From DATKEG01 sp035544515 (GTDB taxonomy: Bacteria; Acidobacteriota; Vicinamibacteria; Fen-336): a stretch of DNA of 31,399 nt. Below the pieces are notes generated by a model that ran no database searches, was not told the origin of the DNA, and worked only from the letters and a program-made list of their open reading frames with translations. Shown piece after piece: positions 25,166 through 31,399 of the stretch (the first letter of the stretch is position 1; each line of letters starts with the position of its first letter). The stretch covers positions 1 to 31,399 of the forward strand of contig DATKEG010000103.1 of NCBI GenBank assembly GCA_035544515.1, written 5' to 3'. The position numbers were made by a program, and so were the translations under genes.

Positions 25166-26599
25166 TCAGCGCACGCGGTTGCGGCCGGTGCCCTTGGCGC
25201 GGTAGAGCGCGCGGTCGGCCTCGCGGACGAGGTCGGCCGCGGTGGAGACGAGCGGCGAGGGGCAGCTGAACACGCCCATGCTCAGGGTGAGCCGGTGCGT
25301 GCGCTCGGCCAGGCGGAAGGCGCAAGCCTGGACGCGCAGGCGGATGCGGTCGGCCAGCAGGCGCGCTTCGTCGTAGCCGGTGTGGGGCAGCAGGATCAGG
25401 AACTCCTCGCCGCCGTAGCGGCCGACGGCGTCCACCGAACGGACCGAGTCCTGCAGGAGCAACGCGAGCTGGCGCAGGAGCGCGTCGCCGGCCAGGTGGC
25501 CGAACTCGTCGTTGACGCCCTTGAAATGGTCGATGTCCGCCATCAGCACGCTCACCGGCTCCTGGTAGCGGTCGGCGCGCTCGACGGCCAGGGCGGTCAG
25601 GGCGAGGACCTGCCGGTGGTTGAAGAGGCCGGTGAGGCTGTCGCGGATCGAGAGCTCGCGGACGCGCGCGAACAGCCGGCTGTTCTCGAGCACCATGTGG
25701 GCCTGCGCGGCCAGCGCCTCCAGGAACGCGTGGGTCTCCGGCGCCGCGTGCAGGGCGCCGCCCCCGGCCAGGGCGAGCAGACCGGCCAGACGGCCGCTGG
25801 CCAGCACCGGGGCCGTGATCCGTTGCGGGAGCGAAGGCTGCTCCGGCCCGGTGGGAACCGCGGCGCCCACCACGCGCGAGTGCACCCGCCCGAGAGGTTC
25901 GCCGCGCACGCGCACCACGGCCTCCACCACGTGGGCGCGCAACTCCTCCACGGCGGCGGCCGCCGCCGCCCGGCGCACGGTGAGCACGAGTTCGAGGTCG
26001 TCGCCCTCCAGGAACGCCATCCCGCCGACGCTGAAGTCCACCGCGCGCGCCACCACCTCCATCACCGCCTCGAACGTGTCGTCGAACTCGACGGAGCTGC
26101 GGGCCAGCCGCCCGAGGTCGGAGAGCAGCGTGGCCTCGTAGAGCTTGCGGTCGAGGAGCTGGTTGACGCGGCTGAGGATGTCCACGCTCGAGCGCCCGGA
26201 CTCCGCCCGCGGCCGGGCCGCGCGGGGCTTCTCGGCCAGGATGTTCTTCACCAGTTCCAGGATGCGCTGGGGCTCGGCATCCTTGGTGATGTAGTAGTCC
26301 GCGCCCGTCTCCGCGCCCCAGTAACGGTCGCCCGCCTGGTCGCGGGTGGTCAGGATCACGACCGGAAGGTCGCGCGTGGCGGGCTCGGTCTTGAGCAGGC
26401 GGCAGGCCTGGTAGCCGTTCATCCGGGGCATGGATACGTCGAGGATGACGAGGGCCACGTCCTCGGAGGCGGCCTTCTCCAGCGCCTCCAGGCCGTCCTG
26501 GGCCGTGATCACGGTCAAGCCGGCGGACTCCAGCATCTTCTCCAGCATGCGCCGCACCAGGGGCGAGTCGTCGGCGACGAGGACGGTTCGAGAGCTCAC
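25166..26599 (-). CDS. response regulator with GAF and GGDEF domains (diguanylate cyclase)
   Basis: 477 residues. A receiver domain (1-122) has acidic pocket ADD (10-11), phosphoacceptor D54 (VILDVSMPRMNG) and K106. A linker helix (about 140-165) leads into a GAF-like sensor domain (165-310). A C-terminal GGDEF domain (315-477) contains DSLTGLFNHR, MADIDHFKGVND and the catalytic GGEEF at 396-400. An RxxD inhibitory site lies five residues before it (R387-D390), so the enzyme should make cyclic di-GMP and be product-inhibited. It is cytoplasmic. No histidine kinase is adjacent, so this is an orphan regulator. The GTG start at 26599 has GGAGG at about 9 nt. TAGGAT at 26647-26652 may be its -10. 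Confidence 0.95.
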   Translation of the reverse strand: MSSRTVLVADDSPLVRRMLEKMLESAGLTVITAQDGLEALEKAASEDVALVILDVSMPRMNGYQACRLLKTEPATRDLPVVILTTRDQAGDRYWGAETGADYYITKDAEPQRILELVKNILAEKPRAARPRAESGRSSVDILSRVNQLLDRKLYEATLLSDLGRLARSSVEFDDTFEAVMEVVARAVDFSVGGMAFLEGDDLELVLTVRRAAAAAAVEELRAHVVEAVVRVRGEPLGRVHSRVVGAAVPTGPEQPSLPQRITAPVLASGRLAGLLALAGGGALHAAPETHAFLEALAAQAHMVLENSRLFARVRELSIRDSLTGLFNHRQVLALTALAVERADRYQEPVSVLMADIDHFKGVNDEFGHLAGDALLRQLALLLQDSVRSVDAVGRYGGEEFLILLPHTGYDEARLLADRIRLRVQACAFRLAERTHRLTLSMGVFSCPSPLVSTAADLVREADRALYRAKGTGRNRVR

Positions 26600-26753
26600 C
26601 CGGGTCTGCCTCCGGGGCCTTGCCGGTTGGTGCGTGGAAGGTGGTTATCCTAACATGGTCGGTCGGACCGGCCGCCGCCGCCTGTCCGAACTACCCGCCG
26701 TCGTTCTTCGTATTGAACAGGATGGGCGGGGCTCGCCCGGGAACGGAGGAGGA

Positions 26754-28046
26754 ATGGCGTCGAGGAAGGCGCGGATCATCGCGGGCGTCACGGGCGCGGT
26801 GGTCATCGCCGGCGTGGTGGCGGCGAGCGTGATCCGCGACCGCCGCAGCAAGGTCACGGTCCAGACCCAGAAAGCGGGGCGCCAGGATCTCGTCTCCATG
26901 GTGTCGGCCTCGGGCGAGGTCAAACCAAAGAAGTTCGTGAACATCAGCGCCAACGTGTCGGGACGCATCACGAACCTCTACGTCCAGGAGGGTGACGCGG
27001 TGCGCAAGGGCCAGGTGCTGGCCCGCATCGACTCCACCCGGTACGAGGCGGGGGAGCGGCAGTCCGAGGCCGCCCTCCAGGCCGCACGCGCCGACCTGCA
27101 GCGCGCGGACGCGGACCTCGAGAACAGCCGCCTGATGTTCGAGCGCGCGCGGAGCATGAAGGCGGAGAAGCTCATCTCGCAGCAGGAGTACGACCAGGCC
27201 GACGCGGAGATGAAGATGAAGGCGGCGGCCGTGGAGTCGCAGAAGCGGCGCATCGCCCAGCAGGCGGCCATGCTCGAGACCAACCGGGACGACCTGGCCA
27301 AGACGATCATCGAGTCGCCCATGGCCGGCGTGGTCACCAGCCTGATCAAGGAAGAGGGGGAGAGCGTCATCGGCGCGCAGAGCTTCTCGCCGACGGTCCT
27401 CATGACCGTGGCCGACCTGTCGGTCATGGAGGTCGAGATCCTGGTGGACGAGACGGACATCCGCAACGTGAGCCTGGGCCAGGAGGCGGAAGTGCGCGTG
27501 GACGCGCTCGAAGGGATGAAGATCAAGGGCGACGTCACGGAGATCGGCTCCTCGGCCATCCCGCGGGGCACCAGCGCGGCCGCGGCCACCGGGCAGGCCA
27601 CGGCCAGCACCGCCAACGTGGCCAAGGACTTCAAGGTGGTGGTCACGCTCACGGATCCTCCGGCGTCGCTGCGCTCCGGCCTCAACGCCACCGCCGACAT
27701 CGTGACCGCGCGCAAGCCGGGCGTGCTGTCCGTGCCGATCCAGGCCGTGGTGGTGCGGCAGCTCGACAAGGAGGGCAAGGTCATCGAGTCGGGCACGGTG
27801 CAGGCGGCCGGGGACGAACCGACGGGGCCCGTGGAGAAGGGCGAGGAGAAGGACGGCGTGTTCGTGGTCAACGCCGGCCAGGCGCTCTTCCGGCCGGTCG
27901 AGACCGGGATCATGGGCGAGACGGACATCGAGATCACGGGCGGCCTCGGGGAGGGCGACGAGATCGTGGTCGGATCCTACAAGACGCTCCGTACGCTCAA
28001 GCACGAGGCGAAGATCAAGGTCGAAGAGAAGAGGGAGCGCCGATGA
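26754..28046 (+). CDS. MacA-type periplasmic membrane-fusion protein (HlyD family)
   Basis: 430 residues. One N-terminal membrane anchor (about 7-27) precedes a split lipoyl domain (ISANVSGRITNLYVQEGDAVRKGQVLARID, 64-93, closing at IIESPMAGVVTSLIKEEGESV). A long alpha-helical hairpin rich in Ala, Glu, Gln and Arg lies between (about 97-183). Beta-barrel and membrane-proximal domains follow. These proteins link an inner-membrane MacB-like transporter to an outer-membrane exit duct. The ATG at 26754 follows GGAGGAGGA. It overlaps the ATPase gene by 4 nt. The region 280-290 holds an unusual Ala/Thr/Ser-rich insertion. No TolC-like gene is seen, so an outer-membrane duct must come from elsewhere. 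Confidence 0.94.
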   Translation: MASRKARIIAGVTGAVVIAGVVAASVIRDRRSKVTVQTQKAGRQDLVSMVSASGEVKPKKFVNISANVSGRITNLYVQEGDAVRKGQVLARIDSTRYEAGERQSEAALQAARADLQRADADLENSRLMFERARSMKAEKLISQQEYDQADAEMKMKAAAVESQKRRIAQQAAMLETNRDDLAKTIIESPMAGVVTSLIKEEGESVIGAQSFSPTVLMTVADLSVMEVEILVDETDIRNVSLGQEAEVRVDALEGMKIKGDVTEIGSSAIPRGTSAAAATGQATASTANVAKDFKVVVTLTDPPASLRSGLNATADIVTARKPGVLSVPIQAVVVRQLDKEGKVIESGTVQAAGDEPTGPVEKGEEKDGVFVVNAGQALFRPVETGIMGETDIEITGGLGEGDEIVVGSYKTLRTLKHEAKIKVEEKRERR

Positions 28047-28774
28047 GCACGCAGACGGTCAGCGCCCCGCGCGCGGACACCCCCGCGAACGGCGTGCTCA
28101 TCCGGGCCGAGGACCTCTGGCGGACCTACCAGATGGGGGCGGAGGAGATCCACGCCCTGCGCGGGGTGACGTTCACCATCCCGTCCGGCGAATACGTGGC
28201 GGTGATGGGGCCGTCCGGCTCGGGCAAGTCCACCCTCATGAACATCATCGGCTGCCTGGACACGCCCAGCCGCGGCACCTACGTCCTGCGCGGCAAGGTC
28301 GTCTCGGAGATGAACGACGACGAGCTGGCCGGCATCCGCAACCACGAGATCGGGTTCGTCTTCCAGACGTTCAACCTGCTGCCCCGGGCCACCGCGCTCC
28401 ACAACGTGGAGCTGCCGCTCGTGTACGCGGGCATCCCCCGCGAGGACCGGCTGGCGCGCGCGCGCAGGGCGCTCGACATGGTGGACCTGGGCGACCGCGT
28501 CCACCACAAGCCCAACGAGCTGTCGGGCGGGCAGCGCCAGCGCGTGGCCATCGCGCGCGCGCTGGTCATGGGCCCGTCCATCCTGCTCGCGGACGAGCCC
28601 ACCGGCAACCTCGACACGGCCACGGGCGAGGACATCATGCGCCTGTTCGAGCGCCTGCACGAGCAGGGCAACACCATCATCCTGGTCACCCACGAGCGCG
28701 ACGTCGCGGACCACGCCCACCGCACGATCCACATCCGGGACGGCCGGATCGAGTCCGACGAGCGCCGTCGATGA
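28043..28774 (+). CDS. ABC transporter ATPase, MacB/LolD type
   Basis: 243 residues, an ABC ATPase without membrane domain. It has Walker A GPSGSGKST (56-64), Q-loop FVFQTFNLLPRATALHNVELPL (105-126), signature LSGGQRQ (160-166), Walker B LLADEPTGN (181-189) and H-loop THERD. The NLLPxxTxxENVxLPL style is that of the MacB/LolD/FtsE class, which performs mechanotransmission across the inner membrane rather than passing substrate through it. It is translationally coupled to the fusion-protein gene (ATGA). A 126-nt gap holding the CGCAGAG hairpin separates it from the first permease. Confidence 0.95.
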   Translation: MSTQTVSAPRADTPANGVLIRAEDLWRTYQMGAEEIHALRGVTFTIPSGEYVAVMGPSGSGKSTLMNIIGCLDTPSRGTYVLRGKVVSEMNDDELAGIRNHEIGFVFQTFNLLPRATALHNVELPLVYAGIPREDRLARARRALDMVDLGDRVHHKPNELSGGQRQRVAIARALVMGPSILLADEPTGNLDTATGEDIMRLFERLHEQGNTIILVTHERDVADHAHRTIHIRDGRIESDERRR

Positions 28775-28780
28775 GCCTTT

Positions 28781-28878
28781 CAACGCAGAGAGCGCAGAGG
28801 AGCGCAGAGAACGCAGAGGTGATGGGGAGTATCTCTCCTTCTCTGCGGTCTCTGCGGATCTCCGCGTTCTCTGCGTTG
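28781..28878. repeat. CGCAGAG palindromic repeat (long imperfect inverted repeat)
   Basis: A 98-bp inverted repeat with two 49-nt halves; 32 of the outer 40 positions pair. The left arm has CGCAGAG at 28784, 28793, 28803 and 28812 (period 9-10). The right arm has the complement CTCTGCG at 28841, 28850 and 28869, plus a one-base variant at 28860. It fills most of the gap between the ATPase and the first permease. I know similar CGCAGAG-rich hairpins from intergenic regions of diverse uncultured bacteria. No T tract follows, so it is not a classical terminator. Confidence 0.9.
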
Positions 28879-28900
28879 GATCCGTTCGGGGGTAGGCGGC

Positions 28901-30138
28901 ATGCCGTTCGCTGAGGCGGTGCGGCTGGGGCTGTCCTCCCTGCGGGCCAACAAGCTGCGCTCGTTCCTGACCGTGCTGGGCATCCTCATCGGCGTGTCCT
29001 CGGTCATCGGCGTGGTGGCCATCACCGAGGGCCTCGACCAATACATGGCCAACCAGGTGCTGGACCTGGGCTCGAGCACCTTCACCGTGCAGAAGATGCC
29101 CAACATCATCACCAGCCGCGACCAGTGGCTGGAGATGAACAAGCGCAAGGACGTCACCCCGCGCGACGCGGACGCCGTGCGCGCCGTCTGCGAGGCCTGC
29201 TCCGAGGTCGGGGTGATGGTCTCCACCTCGCGCAGCGTGAAGTTCGGCCGCACCACGCAGAGCAACGTCCAGATCATGGGCATCACCGAGAACTATCCCC
29301 GCATCGGCTCGGTGCGCGACCTGATCACCGGGCGGCACCTGATCGACGACGACGTCGACAACGCCCGGTCGGTGGCGGTGATCGGGGCGGACCTCGTGGA
29401 CGCGTTCTTCGGCGAACGCGAGCCGCTGGGCCGGACGGTGAGCCTGGACAACCACGAGCTGCGCGTGGTCGGAGTGGCCGAGCGCAAGGGCAAGATCTTC
29501 GGCGAGAGCCAGGACAACTTCGTCTGGCTGCCCATCAGCACCTTCCGCAAGTTCTACGGCAGCCGCCGTTCGGTGGTCATCCAGGTGGCCGCCCGTTCCA
29601 TGGAGGAGATGGAGGAGGCGCAGGACCAGGCGCGGGTGGCCATGCGCGTGCGCCGCCACCTCGGGTTCGCGAAAGCCGACGACTTCAACATCGAGACGGG
29701 CGAGACGATCATGGACTTCTGGCAGAGCGCCACCCGCGGCATCTACGTGGTCACCATCGTGGTCACGGCCATCAGCCTGCTCGTGGGCGGCGTGGTGGTC
29801 ATGAACATCATGCTGGTCTCGGTCACCGAGCGCATCCGGGAGATCGGCGTGCGCAAGGCGCTGGGCGCGCGCCGGCGCGACATCGTGCGCCAGTTCATGG
29901 TGGAGTCGGTGGTGCTGGCCGCCAGCGGCGGGGTGCTCGGCGTGCTGGGCGCGGCCGTCCTCTCCATGGGACTGGCCGCGTTGCTGGGCGGCATCATGTC
30001 CGCGGACTTCAGCGCCCCCGTGCGGCTCTGGGCCGTGGCGCTGGCCTTGTTCGCGTCGACCCTGGTGGGGCTGGTGGCCGGCATCTACCCCGCCCGCCGC
30101 GCGGCGGCGCTGGATCCCGTGGTCGCCCTGAGGAACGA

Positions 30139-30142
<4 letters not shown>
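28901..30142 (+). CDS. MacB-family ABC permease (first of two)
   Basis: 413 residues with the FtsX/MacB layout. There is one helix near the N-terminus (about 21-43), a large periplasmic MacB-PCD domain (about 44-275), then three helices. Family motifs are KLRSFLTVLGILIGVSSVI, the conserved VTERIREIGVRKALGARRRDI (308-328) on the cytoplasmic coupling loop, and the C-terminal YPARRAAALDPVVALR. It needs the separate ATPase encoded upstream. The start has GGGGG about 8 nt upstream. It lies behind the palindromic repeat and overlaps the second permease by 4 nt. With that gene it probably forms a heterodimer. Confidence 0.95.
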
Positions 30143-31398
<1,256 letters not shown>

Positions 31399-31399
31399 G

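Overview
The window is a very GC-rich (about 70% by eye), densely coded chromosomal segment with 31 protein-coding genes. I see no rRNA, tRNA, CRISPR array, transposase or phage gene. It carries Gram-negative features: a periplasmic lytic transglycosylase, a MacAB-type exporter with a membrane-fusion protein, and TldD/PmbA. It also carries a bacterial microcompartment (BMC) locus and a CGCAGAG-type palindromic repeat. This suggests an uncultured high-GC lineage such as Acidobacteriota or a neighbouring phylum, but nothing here fixes the taxonomy.

Left end (1-3640, minus strand): part of a BMC operon. In transcription order it runs citrate synthase, a small membrane-anchored cysteine-motif protein, a class II (fuculose-phosphate-type) aldolase, one hexameric shell protein (BMC-H), three different pentameric vertex proteins (BMC-P), and the first codons of a further enzyme that leaves the window. 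The aldolase ends in, and the partial enzyme begins with, a short amphipathic helix that looks like an encapsulation peptide. This layout resembles the fucose/rhamnose (lactaldehyde) metabolosomes first described in Planctomycetes and Verrucomicrobia.

Middle (3.7-13.4 kb): housekeeping and envelope genes. These are a UspA protein, KAS III (fabH, with a good promoter and an apparently leaderless TTG start), a hotdog thioesterase, a PPK2 polyphosphate kinase next to an ATP-grasp ligase, an alpha/beta hydrolase, a membrane-anchored lytic transglycosylase with a histone-H1-like R/K/A tail encoded by 15-bp tandem repeats, a secreted S9 peptidase, a DUF962/Mpo1-like membrane protein and an MFS transporter.

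Polyamine region (13.6-19.0 kb, plus strand): putrescine aminotransferase (patA-like), then potA, potB and a single long gene fusing the PotC permease to a PotD-type substrate-binding protein. This is a complete uptake-plus-catabolism module with a tethered binding protein.

Right end (19.0-31.4 kb): pmbA behind a sodium:solute symporter and tldD behind a REC-GAF-GGDEF diguanylate cyclase (both pairs minus strand), separated by a plus-strand membrane phosphatase-superfamily protein. The window closes with an efflux/lipoprotein-type ABC operon: membrane-fusion protein, ATPase, and two tandem but different MacB-family permeases. A roughly 100-bp CGCAGAG hairpin repeat sits between the ATPase gene and the first permease gene. 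Several genes have a -10-like box only 5-9 nt before the start codon, which points to leaderless transcripts. No gene-free stretch exceeds 300 bases; the longest, 13394-13604 and 15081-15293, hold only weak promoter candidates.
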